15,092 nt of DNA from Nitriliruptorales bacterium (GCA_007126835.1 SLAO01000185.1:1-15092), one strand, 5' to 3'. Shown: positions 6,937 to 13,895, numbered from the stretch's first letter. Made by a program: numbers and translations. Notes: a model not told the origin generated them from the sequence alone.

Positions 6937-7821
6937 ATGGACCACCGAGCGACCACCAACGCCCTGCGGCCGCAGGGGGTGACCCGACAGCCGGAGGTCA
7001 CCCACCAAGAGGCTGCGTCGCCTCGGCCGTCTCGCGAGGTCGCCGACCCCGTGCTGCGCCTCGACGACGTGGCGGTGTCATACGGGGGCCTCACGGCGAT
7101 CCAGGGGGTCAACCTCGAGGTTCCCCGCCACGAGATCACCGCCCTTATCGGTCCGAGCGGCTGCGGCAAGTCCACGCTGCTGCGGAGCATGAACCGCATG
7201 AACGACCTGATCGCCGGCGCCAAGGTGACCGGGCGCCTGCGCTACAACGGCGAGGACGTCTACGCCTCCGACGTCGACCCGGTCGAGGTGCGCCGGCGCA
7301 TCGGCATGGTCTTCCAGAAGCCCAACCCCTTTCCCAAGTCCATCTACGACAACGTCGCGTTCGGTCCCAAGCTGAGCGGTGTCAATCGTGGGCTCGACGA
7401 CATCGTCGAGCGGTCGCTGGTGCGCGCTGCCCTCTGGGACGAGGTCAAGGGCAAGCTCAAGCAGTCCGGCCTGACCTTGTCGGGCGGGCAGCAGCAGCGC
7501 CTGTGCATCGCCCGCGCGCTCGCCGTCGACCCGCAGGTCATCCTCATGGACGAGCCGTGCAGCGCCCTCGACCCCGTCGCGACGATGGCCATCGAGGACC
7601 TCATGGCCGACATGCGGCAGGACCTCTCGATCGTGGTCGTCACCCACAACATGCAGCAGGCTGCGCGCGTGTCGCAGCGCACAGCGTTCTTCACCGTCAA
7701 CGTCGACGAGGCCACGGGACACCGCACCGGTGAGCTCGTCGAGTACGACCGCACCGCGACGATCTTCACCAAGGCCTCCGACAGCCGCACCGAGGGCTAT
7801 ATCACCGGCCGCTTCGGCTAG
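6937..7821 (+). CDS. pstB: Phosphate ABC transporter ATP-binding protein PstB
   Basis: The 294-residue product has all ABC ATPase motifs: Walker A GPSGCGKST (72-80), Q-loop FQKPNPFPKSIYDNV, signature LSGGQQQ (181-187), Walker B VILMDEP (201-207) and switch H237. The FQKPNPFP loop and the MNRMNDL segment after Walker A are diagnostic of PstB. It energises phosphate import through PstC/PstA at the inner face of the membrane. About 35 extra N-terminal residues (rich in Arg, Pro, Glu) precede the usual start. GGAAGGA about 7 bases upstream supports the ATG at 6937. It is unlinked from pstSCA, which lie on the opposite strand and converge on it, and it has its own PHO boxes. Confidence 0.95.
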   Translation: MDHRATTNALRPQGVTRQPEVTHQEAASPRPSREVADPVLRLDDVAVSYGGLTAIQGVNLEVPRHEITALIGPSGCGKSTLLRSMNRMNDLIAGAKVTGRLRYNGEDVYASDVDPVEVRRRIGMVFQKPNPFPKSIYDNVAFGPKLSGVNRGLDDIVERSLVRAALWDEVKGKLKQSGLTLSGGQQQRLCIARALAVDPQVILMDEPCSALDPVATMAIEDLMADMRQDLSIVVVTHNMQQAARVSQRTAFFTVNVDEATGHRTGELVEYDRTATIFTKASDSRTEGYITGRFG

Positions 7822-7839
7822 CCAAGCGGGGTCTTGAGG

Positions 7840-8187
7840 ATGCCACGCCACCGACACACGGCCGTCGTGACAGCGATGCTCGGGGATCCCGCCTTGCCCG
7901 ACCCGAGGCCCTGGCGCGAAGCCGTCAGGCTGGGCGCCTGCCTGGGGCTGCCGTTCGGGGTGGTGCCCGCCGCGCTGCTGCTGGAGCTCGCCCCTCACCT
8001 GGGGTTCCTGCAGCCAGCGGTGTGGTCGTTCGGGGGGATGTTCGCGCTGTTCACGGGCCTGGCCAGGGCCAGGCCCCGAGCCGTCGTCTGGGTCGCGGCC
8101 GCGACGGGCTCGGGGTTGCTGGTGCTGTTCGCCCTGGGCGCCACGGCTTGGACGCTGTCCCAGCCGATCGTTGACGCGCTTGGCTAA
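7840..8187 (+). CDS. Small membrane protein of unknown function downstream of pstB
   Basis: The product is 115 residues from ATG 7840; a TTG at 7834 is an alternative. A GGGG lies 8 bases upstream. After a basic, proline-rich N-terminus, three hydrophobic segments are visible at about 30-50, 57-74 and 80-106. It was not recognised as a known family. It starts 18 bases after the pstB stop in the same direction, so it is probably co-transcribed with pstB and phosphate-controlled. A role near the transporter is guesswork. It has no catalytic-looking motif and no signal peptidase site. Confidence 0.65.
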   Translation: MPRHRHTAVVTAMLGDPALPDPRPWREAVRLGACLGLPFGVVPAALLLELAPHLGFLQPAVWSFGGMFALFTGLARARPRAVVWVAAATGSGLLVLFALGATAWTLSQPIVDALG

Positions 8188-8252
8188 GCCCGCGTCGGTC
8201 TGGGTGGCCGTGGCGGCGCAGAAGACATCAGCGCCTCGCACCCGGTAATGCC

Positions 8253-8513
8253 ATGATGCACCACATGAAGACGACGGTGACCCTGGATCCGGACACGGAG
8301 CAGATCGTCCGACGCAGGATGCGCGAGCGGGGGATGTCGTTCAAAGAGGCACTCAACGACGCGATCCGCAGCGGCGCACGAGGCACCGGCACCGAGTTCC
8401 GGACGCAGACCGCCTCATTGGGTCGGTCCCCCGCGAACCTCGACCGGACCCTGCCGGTCGCTGCTGCCCTCGAGGACGACGACCTTCTGCGCAAGACGCG
8501 CACCGGCTCGTGA
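8253..8513 (+). CDS. VapB-like antitoxin, orphan
   Basis: The product is 86 residues from ATG 8253; ATG 8265 (MKTTVTLDPD) is the usual family start. It begins with a short beta strand and a helix-loop-helix (TEQIVRRRMRERGMSFKEALNDAIRSGA), as in ribbon-helix-helix antitoxins. The C-terminal tail has FRTQT and LEDDDLLRK, which in this family wraps the VapC toxin. There is no Shine-Dalgarno. TAATGC (8247-8252) next to the first ATG could be a -10 for a near-leaderless transcript. A 4-base overlap (GTGA, 8510-8513) with a following start codon fits a vapBC operon, but only a short vestige of vapC follows. Confidence 0.75.
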   Translation: MMHHMKTTVTLDPDTEQIVRRRMRERGMSFKEALNDAIRSGARGTGTEFRTQTASLGRSPANLDRTLPVAAALEDDDLLRKTRTGS

Positions 8514-8602
8514 CGCCGGCCGACGCGCACATCTTGGCTGGCATGCCGGCGGGGTCGAGAAGCCCCCGCGGCTTGAGCTTCAGATCTGGCTTCGCTTGTT
8601 GA
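8510..8602 (+). pseudogene. Vestige of vapC toxin gene (about 30 codons)
   Basis: A GTG at 8510 overlaps the antitoxin stop by four bases, the usual vapBC junction. The frame begins VTPADAHILAGM, which resembles the start of PIN-domain toxins (V-D-A-N-I-L-L). The resemblance then ends and the frame stops at 8600-8602, inside the 3' end of the convergent pstA gene. A PIN toxin needs about 130 residues and four acidic residues, so this cannot be functional. Chance similarity over a dozen residues is possible. Confidence 0.4.
8545..8572. terminator. Possible bidirectional hairpin between the antitoxin and pstA
   Basis: GCGGGG (8549-8554) pairs with CCCCGC (8564-8569) around a 9-base loop. Three more pairs (8545-8547 with 8570-8572) follow beyond a bulged G. 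It lies between the convergent stops at 8513 and 8580. No long T-run follows on either strand, so termination is plausible but not clear. Confidence 0.4.
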
Positions 8603-9491
8603 TCAGCCGGGCCACGATCGTGAGGATCAGCACCAGCGAGATGAGCGTCAAGCCGCCGGCCCATGCGCGCTCGATCCCGGCGTCGAACGGCTGGCGCAAC
8701 CCGTCGGTCATGAGCAAGCCGATGTCGGCTTGGCCGTTGCCGCCCTGGAAGGCCATCACCACGGTGCGTGCCCCCAGCGCCGTCAGGATCAGCGGCGCGG
8801 TCTCTCCTGCACCTCGGGCGATCGCCAGCATGCAACCGGTGATGATGCCGGGCCCAGCCGCGGGGATGACCACCTTGAGGGTTGTCTGCCAGCGCCGAGC
8901 GCCGAGGCCGAAGCTCGCGTTGCGCAGGTCGGGCGGGACCTGATGGAGCATCTCCTCGGCGGTGCGCACGATGATCGGCAGCATGATGATGCCGAGGGCG
9001 ACCGCGCCGGTGAACGTACCGAACCGCAGTCGCGTGACCAGGATCGCGTACACCGCCAGCCCGACGAAGATCGACGGTACCCCGGTCATGACGTCGGTGA
9101 AGAACCGCACGACGCGGGCGAACCAGGTGCCGCCCTCCTCCACGAGGTAGACCGCGGCGGCGATGCCGAGGGGGATGACCATCAACGCCGCGATGCCGGT
9201 GGTGTAGACCGTGCCCCAGATCCCGTGCAGGTAGCCACCACCGGCTTCGCGGTACGACAGCGGCTCCACCTCGGTCAGGAAGCTCCAGCCGAACGCCTCG
9301 CCGGAGTTGACCACCACCTGCCACAGGATGATCACCAGCGGCACAACCCCGCCGATGACCGCACCGAGCAGCACCATTGCCATGACGCGGGACTTGATCC
9401 GGCGCCGGCGCGCAGTGGGCTCTAGCTCGTACAGGCTGCGCTGCGAGCCGGCTGGGCCAGACGATGTGGGCTCGAGCGTGTCGGTGCTCAT
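8580..9491 (-). CDS. pstA: Phosphate ABC transporter permease PstA
   Basis: The 303-residue product starts at ATG 9491, which overlaps the pstC stop by four bases (ATGA), showing translational coupling. A 35-residue basic cytoplasmic N-terminus precedes six hydrophobic segments (about 36-60, 94-117, 131-154, 163-180, 208-228, 272-296). The EAA-type loop LRNASFGLGARRWQTTLKVV (189-208) contacts the ATPase PstB. The IIVRTAEEML segment with R176 matches the conserved arginine of phosphate permeases. It forms the membrane channel with PstC. It is the last gene of the pstSCA operon; the expected next gene, pstB, is instead on the opposite strand 760 bases further left. Confidence 0.93.
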   Translation of the reverse strand: MSTDTLEPTSSGPAGSQRSLYELEPTARRRRIKSRVMAMVLLGAVIGGVVPLVIILWQVVVNSGEAFGWSFLTEVEPLSYREAGGGYLHGIWGTVYTTGIAALMVIPLGIAAAVYLVEEGGTWFARVVRFFTDVMTGVPSIFVGLAVYAILVTRLRFGTFTGAVALGIIMLPIIVRTAEEMLHQVPPDLRNASFGLGARRWQTTLKVVIPAAGPGIITGCMLAIARGAGETAPLILTALGARTVVMAFQGGNGQADIGLLMTDGLRQPFDAGIERAWAGGLTLISLVLILTIVARLINKRSQI

Positions 9492-10480
9492 ACGGCGGCG
9501 TCTCCCGAGACGCGCCCGGCGCGCATAACGATCAGCCGGGCGAGGACGTTGACCAGCATGGTCATGACGAACAGGGTCACCCCGAGGGCTAACAGCCCCC
9601 AGATGGCTTCGGGCGACGCGGTCGCGAACGTGTTGAAGATGACGGCTGTGACCGCGTCGCCGCCGAAGAACAGGCTGGTTCCCATCCGCTGGCTCGACCC
9701 GACGGTGAAGGCCACCACGATCGTCTCGCCCAGCGCCCGACCGATGCCGAGCATCGTGCCGCCGACCATCCCCGGGAACCCCCGCGGGATGATCACCCAC
9801 CGCATGACCTCCCACCGGGTGGCCCCCATCGCGTAGGCGGCGTTGCGCTCATCGGGAGGGGTGTTGGCGAACGTTTCTCGGGTCACTGCAGTGATGATCG
9901 GCAGGATCATGATGGACAGGACCAGCCCCGCCGACCAGTAGCTCGCCCGCTGGGCAGGGCCCGACAGCAGCGGCAGAGCACCGAGGGGGGAGTCCGCGAT
10001 GAACCGTCCCATCGGGTCGGTGACCACTGGGATGAAGAAGAACACCGCGACGATGGCGATGACGATGCTGGGCACCATCGCCAACGTGTCGATCGCGTAG
10101 ACCAGCGGCTTGCGCAGCCACCAGGGCGCCAGCTCGTTGGTGAACAAGGCGATGCCCAGTGCCAGCGGGACGGCGATCACGACCGCCAGGACTGAGATCA
10201 CGACGGTGCCGTAGATGAAGGGCAGGGCTCCGTACGAGCCGGTGACCTCCGATCGGGATTGGCCGGTGCTCCACTCCCGCCCGGTGAGGAAACCCCAGAC
10301 GCCCTCGGCCTGGAAGATCGGCCACGCGCTGACGGTCGTGCGGCCCATCATCACCGCCAGGATCACCAGCACGCTGGTGGCTGCGACGACCACCGCCCAG
10401 CGAAACAGCGGGTCGGCCAGCCGGCCTTTCCCGGAGGCGCGCAATCCGCCCGGGCCCTTGTCGAGCGTGGGTGTCGTCAT
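9488..10480 (-). CDS. pstC: Phosphate ABC transporter permease PstC
   Basis: The start is ATG 10480 with a strong GGGAGGGG about 6 bases upstream; an in-frame GTG at 10522 has no such site and lies in a hairpin. The product is 330 residues with six hydrophobic segments (first at about 27-45, last at about 300-320). It carries the EAA loop DERNAAYAMGATRWEVMRWV (210-229) and R201 in TRETF, both conserved in PstC. The extracytoplasmic region after the first membrane segment (WGFLTGREW) is also characteristic. It pairs with PstA to form the phosphate channel. It follows pstS after 75 bases that contain a strong hairpin. Confidence 0.94.
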   Translation of the reverse strand: MTTPTLDKGPGGLRASGKGRLADPLFRWAVVVAATSVLVILAVMMGRTTVSAWPIFQAEGVWGFLTGREWSTGQSRSEVTGSYGALPFIYGTVVISVLAVVIAVPLALGIALFTNELAPWWLRKPLVYAIDTLAMVPSIVIAIVAVFFFIPVVTDPMGRFIADSPLGALPLLSGPAQRASYWSAGLVLSIMILPIITAVTRETFANTPPDERNAAYAMGATRWEVMRWVIIPRGFPGMVGGTMLGIGRALGETIVVAFTVGSSQRMGTSLFFGGDAVTAVIFNTFATASPEAIWGLLALGVTLFVMTMLVNVLARLIVMRAGRVSGDAAV

Positions 10481-10508
10481 CGACGTCCCCTCCCGAGAGG
10501 CGACCAGA

Positions 10509-10537
10509 TCGGTCGGGGGCACCTCGCCCCCGACCGA
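10509..10537 (-). other. Strong intergenic hairpin between pstS and pstC
   Basis: TCGGTCGGGGGC (10509-10520) and GCCCCCGACCGA (10526-10537) form a perfect 12-bp, GC-rich stem with a 5-base loop. It lies 18 bases after the pstS stop and ends 28 bases before the pstC ATG. No T-run follows on the minus strand, so it is more likely a partial terminator or a 3' stabiliser of the pstS message. Such elements often keep the binding-protein transcript in excess over the permease transcript. Confidence 0.8.
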
Positions 10538-10555
10538 CCCGCTCGCCTGCGCCGG

Positions 10556-11752
10556 CTACTCGGCCGAGTTGATCCGGTCGATCTCTGCCAGCACCCGGTC
10601 CTCGAACTCCCCTGTCACCGGGGCGTAGAGCAGATCGCGGGCCAGGGCGTCGCCGTCGTCGGAGCCGACCGCCCACGTCAGGAACTGGCGCAGCGACTCA
10701 GCGACGTCCTCGTCGTAGCCGCACTCCCAGGCCAGCACCCAGTGGGTGCCCACGATGGGAAAGCCCCCGGAGCCGACGTCGAGGATGTCGTAGCGGAAGT
10801 CGGTGGGGATGTCGTCGATGATGCTGTTCGGGCCGGTCTCGATGGTCTCGAGCGTCGGCTCGACCGCGTTGCCGTCAGCATCGACGACGGCCGTGGTCGG
10901 GATGTCGTTCTCGATCGCGTAGGCGTAGCTGACGTAGCCCACCCCACCAGGCTGCTGCTGCACGTTGGCGGTGACGCCCTCGTTGCCGTTGCCTCCGATG
11001 GTGCCGGCGGCCCAGTCGATCTCGTCGCCGGCGCCGTACTGCTCACTCCACCACTCGACCTCGTGGTCGAGGTAGGTCGTGAAGATGTAGGTGGTGCCGG
11101 AGCCGTCGGATCGGTGCACCGGGATCAACGGCGTGTCGGGGAGGTCCACGTCCGGGTTGAGGTCTGCGACCGCGGGATCGGTCCACGTCTGGATCTGGGC
11201 AGCGAAGATGCCCGCGATGGCGTCGGCGTCGAGCACGAGGCTGGACTGCCCTGCTTCCTCGAGGGCCGCGTCGAGGTCGGGGTCGTTGTAAGCGACCGGC
11301 ACGGATCCGAACGCGTCGGGGATGTGCAGCGGGTCGCACCCGCGGATTTCCTGGGCGTCGGCGATCTCCTCCTCGGTCAGGTAGCGCTCGGAGGAACCGA
11401 AGTCGACTTGCTCGGACAGGAACTGCTCGACGCCGCCACCCGAGCCGATCGACTGGTAGTTGACAGCGATGCCGGGTTCGTTGTCGCGGGTCCACTCGAG
11501 CATGAGCGGGGTGATGAAGGTCGCGCCCGCGCCCAGCAGGTCCGCGGTGTCGGCGGCAACGCCGACCTCGTCATCGGCGGAGATCAGCTCAGCGTCGTCG
11601 TCCTGGACTTCCTCTGCGCTCTCGTCGTTGTCAGTGTCTTCGTTGCCGGCGTCGTCGGCGGTGACATCGCCGGCTGGCGCACCGCTGCAAGCCGCACCGG
11701 CGAACGCCAGGGCCAGCAACAGGCCGGTCAGCATGATGGACCAACGTCGCAT
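10556..11752 (-). CDS. pstS: Phosphate-binding lipoprotein PstS
   Basis: The start is ATG 11752, with GGAAGGA about 7 bases upstream. The product is 398 residues. A lipoprotein signal (MRRWSIMLTGLLLALAF) ends in GAAC, with C22 as the lipidated residue; the -3 position is Gly rather than the usual Leu. A linker at 29-62 is about half Asp/Glu with no Lys or Arg. The mature domain has the PstS phosphate-site motifs GAGATF (74-79), SIGSGGG (101-107), DFGSSE (117-122) and RSDGSGTTY (214-222). It captures phosphate outside the membrane and delivers it to PstC/PstA. It is first in the pstSCA operon and preceded by a minus-strand PHO box. Confidence 0.94.
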   Translation of the reverse strand: MRRWSIMLTGLLLALAFAGAACSGAPAGDVTADDAGNEDTDNDESAEEVQDDDAELISADDEVGVAADTADLLGAGATFITPLMLEWTRDNEPGIAVNYQSIGSGGGVEQFLSEQVDFGSSERYLTEEEIADAQEIRGCDPLHIPDAFGSVPVAYNDPDLDAALEEAGQSSLVLDADAIAGIFAAQIQTWTDPAVADLNPDVDLPDTPLIPVHRSDGSGTTYIFTTYLDHEVEWWSEQYGAGDEIDWAAGTIGGNGNEGVTANVQQQPGGVGYVSYAYAIENDIPTTAVVDADGNAVEPTLETIETGPNSIIDDIPTDFRYDILDVGSGGFPIVGTHWVLAWECGYDEDVAESLRQFLTWAVGSDDGDALARDLLYAPVTGEFEDRVLAEIDRINSAE

Positions 11753-11802
11753 GGGGCTGTCCTTCCTCAATCGCGTTGTCGTCGTCTTCTCAGCACGACC
11801 GC

Positions 11803-11857
11803 AACGTAGGCAGGGCAGGTAGCAGCCCACCGGCCCAGCAGTGAACGAAGGATGAAC
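11803..11857 (-). promoter_or_regulatory. PHO box and candidate -10 for pstSCA
   Basis: Read on the minus strand, GTTCATC (11851-11857) and GTTCACT (11840-11846) are two units 11 bases apart. The best -10 candidate is TACGTT (11803-11808), which would give a leader of about 45 bases before the pstS ATG. It lies one helical turn further from the PHO box than at the beta-propeller promoter, so TACCTG (11816-11821) is an alternative. Confidence 0.7.
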
Positions 11858-11912
11858 GGTGGCCGACAGTCCGTCGCGGGCCTGTCGGTGCCGAAGCCAG
11901 TGGACGGCCGAT

Positions 11913-11930
11913 GTTCACCGTGGCTTCACG
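11913..11930 (+). promoter_or_regulatory. PHO box upstream of phoU
   Basis: GTTCACC (11913-11919) and CTTCACG (11924-11930) are spaced 11 bases apart on the plus strand, 55 bases before the phoU ATG at 11986. Together with the oppositely oriented box for pstS it makes a divergent phosphate-controlled promoter region. A -10 at the expected place is not obvious. CACACT (11973-11978), 7 bases before ATG 11986, could be the -10 of a leaderless transcript. Confidence 0.65.
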
Positions 11931-11985
11931 TAGCGGGCAGACTGGGGTGCCGGCACCGTCGTGTGCAGCGCCCACACTTGGCGCT

Positions 11986-12735
11986 ATGAGCCCAGGAGCC
12001 TCGCAGCCGATGACACGACAGCCCGACCCGTTGGACTGGCTGGAGACCGAGCGCCGCCAGCCCGGCGGTTCGCGCGTGGAGTTCCGCCAGCAACTCGACG
12101 ACATCGACCGCCACTTGGTGGCCGCGGGCGCCGCGGTCGCCGAGCGCGTGCTCCCAGCCACCCACGCGTTCCTCGAGGCCGATCAGCACGCGGCCGATCA
12201 GGTGATCGCCTCCAGCCGCGAGGTCGATGCCCGGTGCGAGCAGCTCGAGGAGGCGTGCTACATCGTGCTCGCCCGCCAATCCCCCGTCGCGGGCGACCTC
12301 CGGCACATCGTGGGGGTGCTGCGTTCCACGGCCGACGTGCAACGCTCCAGCTACCTGTTGACCCACATCGCGCGGTCGCTGCGCTGGGTGCACCCGCCGT
12401 CGATGAGCGAGGAGCTGCGCACGACGATCCAGCAGTTCGGGACCGTCACGTCAGAGATCTTCACCAGCGCCGTGCAGGCTTGGCGCACCCACGACGCGCT
12501 CACCGCCACCGAGCTGTCGCGGCGCGATGACGAGGCCGATCGGCTCCAGAAGTACCTGCTCACCGAGATCTACACGGGCCGGCAATCAGTCGAGGAAGCC
12601 GTCAGCTTGGCTCTGCTCGCGCGCTACTACGAGCGCATCGCCGACCACGGAGTCGCGATCGCGCGCCAGGTCACATACTTCGTCACCGGCGACGTTGCCC
12701 CGCACGCTGGCGAGGCGACCGGCGGTGCTCCGTAG
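11986..12735 (+). CDS. phoU: Phosphate transport regulator PhoU
   Basis: The product is 249 residues from ATG 11986. ATG 12010, with AGGAG 12 bases upstream, is an alternative; an in-frame ATG at 11911 lies in the PHO box and is rejected. It has the two three-helix PhoU repeats. The first contains EEACYIVLARQSPVAGDLR (88-106) and the second DDEADRLQKYLL and YYERIADHGVAIARQVTYFVTG (about 214-235). In typical PhoU each repeat ends in ERIGD-xxN. The second repeat keeps ERIAD, but the first reads DVQRSSYLLTHIA, so one metal-cluster site seems degenerate. PhoU links the Pst transporter to PhoR and damps the starvation response when phosphate is plentiful. It is divergent from pstS. Confidence 0.92.
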   Translation: MSPGASQPMTRQPDPLDWLETERRQPGGSRVEFRQQLDDIDRHLVAAGAAVAERVLPATHAFLEADQHAADQVIASSREVDARCEQLEEACYIVLARQSPVAGDLRHIVGVLRSTADVQRSSYLLTHIARSLRWVHPPSMSEELRTTIQQFGTVTSEIFTSAVQAWRTHDALTATELSRRDDEADRLQKYLLTEIYTGRQSVEEAVSLALLARYYERIADHGVAIARQVTYFVTGDVAPHAGEATGGAP

Positions 12736-12812
12736 CCGAAGCTGACGGAGGAACTCGGCGAGGGTCCCCGCGGCGGCGCCACCGCGCACCGCCCGCACAC
12801 GCGGCCGCGGCG

Positions 12813-13223
12813 CTACGTTGCCGGGGCGCCCAGCTCGTCGAGCAACCCGCGGACGCGCCGCTCGATGTCGTCGCGAATGGGGCGGACCTCTTCGACCGGT
12901 CGGCCGGCGGGGTCGTCGAGCTCCCAGTCCACGTAGCGCTTGCCCGGCAGCACCGGACAGGTGTCTCCGCAGCCCATGGTGACCACCACATCGGTGGCCG
13001 CGAGGGTCTCCTGCGACCACGCCTTGGGCTGCTGGTCGTGGATGTCGACGCCGACCTCGCGCATGGCCTCCACTGCCGCCGGGTTGAGGTCGTCGGCGGG
13101 CTCGGAGCCCGCCGACAGGACTTTCACCCGGTCGCCGGCGAGGTGGCGGAGCCATCCGGCGGCCATCTGGGAACGACCGGCGTTGTGGACGCACAAGAAC
13201 AGCACGGTGGGGGTGTCAGACAC
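12813..13223 (-). CDS. arsC: Arsenate reductase, LMW-phosphatase fold (ArsC)
   Basis: The product is 136 residues from GTG 13223, with AGGAG 5 bases upstream; the overlapping ATG at 13225 is out of frame. The P-loop CVHNAGRS (C11-x5-R17) is the phosphatase-type arsenate site. D104-P105 in ELDDPAG supplies the general acid. The redox segment reads MGCGDTCPVLPGKRY, giving C85 and C89 only four apart. Thioredoxin-coupled ArsC of Bacillus or Staphylococcus has these cysteines seven apart. The short form is typical of actinobacterial enzymes and suggests reduction through mycothiol or a modified loop; this is inference. It reduces arsenate to arsenite. It starts 12 bases after the ArsR-ArsC fusion stop and is in the same operon. 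No arsenite exporter gene follows. Confidence 0.9.
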   Translation of the reverse strand: MSDTPTVLFLCVHNAGRSQMAAGWLRHLAGDRVKVLSAGSEPADDLNPAAVEAMREVGVDIHDQQPKAWSQETLAATDVVVTMGCGDTCPVLPGKRYVDWELDDPAGRPVEEVRPIRDDIERRVRGLLDELGAPAT

Positions 13224-13235
13224 ATGGACTCCTGT

Positions 13236-13895
13236 TCACGGGGACCTCAGTCGTTCGGCGATGTCTTGGAAGGCGGCTTCGAACGCTGACCGGTCACCCG
13301 ATGCGGGGTCGCGCACCGACCAGTGCACGCGCGGGCGGTCCCACGGGATGCCACCCTCCTGTGCCCGGTCGCACACCGAGACCACCACGTCGGGCTCGAG
13401 GGCCACGTCGTCGTAGCCGCGGGGGCGCACGTCAGCCAGGTTGAGGCCGAAGTCGGCCGCGACCTCAACCGCGAGAGGATGGACAGCCGGGGCCGGATGG
13501 TGGCCGGCGCTGGCGGCTGGCTGGCCGGTCAGCTTGCTCCACAAGGCCGCCGCGAACGGCGAGCGAGCGGAGTTCCCGGTGCAGATGAACACGGGTTTCC
13601 GAATCTGTGGCGCCGGGTCGGGGATCGGCAGCCGATCCCGCGTGCCCGTTCGAAGCCGGACGTAACGACGCCGGCGATCCCCCTCCGAGACACGGCGCTC
13701 GACGACGCCGGCGTCCTCGAGCGCGCCGAGGTGAAACGCCAGCAGGTTCCAGTCGAGGCCTGTCAGCTCGCGCAGCTGCCCGGGCGTGCGGTCTGAGACC
13801 TGCAACGCGTCCACGAGCGCGAGCCGAGACGGGTCCCCAAGCGCGCGGTGCCAGCGCGCACGCTCCTGCAGGGACTCCATTGCCTCAACTTCCAT
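13236..13895 (-). CDS. ArsR-ArsC fusion: HTH repressor joined to LMW-phosphatase-type arsenate reductase
   Basis: The product is 219 residues from ATG 13895; ATG 13880 is an alternative. The frame stays open upstream to about 14050, but that part matches a membrane-protein remnant. Residues 10-88 form an ArsR-type winged helix (HRALGDPSRLALVDAL, then DWNLLAFHLGALEDAGVVERR and a wing GDRRRRYVRL). Residues 100-219 form an LMW-phosphatase/ArsC domain with P-loop CTGNSARS (C105, R111), C175 in VVSVCDRA, and D197-P198. The HTH part has no cysteine, so it lacks the usual ELCVCDL metalloid site; the sensor may be the catalytic domain. Such fusions are known in actinobacteria, and whether they bind arsenate, arsenite or phosphate is unclear to me. 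It probably represses its own operon with arsC. Confidence 0.88.
   Translation of the reverse strand: MEVEAMESLQERARWHRALGDPSRLALVDALQVSDRTPGQLRELTGLDWNLLAFHLGALEDAGVVERRVSEGDRRRRYVRLRTGTRDRLPIPDPAPQIRKPVFICTGNSARSPFAAALWSKLTGQPAASAGHHPAPAVHPLAVEVAADFGLNLADVRPRGYDDVALEPDVVVSVCDRAQEGGIPWDRPRVHWSVRDPASGDRSAFEAAFQDIAERLRSP

Noticed and set aside
7078..8241. 387-codon open frame opposite pstB
   Set aside because: Shadow of pstB and the small membrane protein; no start signal.
10259..11809. 516-codon open frame opposite pstS and pstC
   Set aside because: Antisense shadow of two clear genes; it crosses the intergenic hairpin and has no family features.
11911..11985. Upstream ATG start for phoU
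   Set aside because: The ATG is part of the PHO box and has no ribosome binding site.
12766..12810. CCGCGGC/GCCGCGG inverted repeat between phoU and arsC as a terminator
   Set aside because: Seven-base arms with a 29-base loop and no T-run are expected by chance in DNA this GC-rich.
13234..13240. GTTCACG as a possible PHO half-site before arsC
   Set aside because: No second unit 11 bases away, and it lies at the end of the arsRC coding region.
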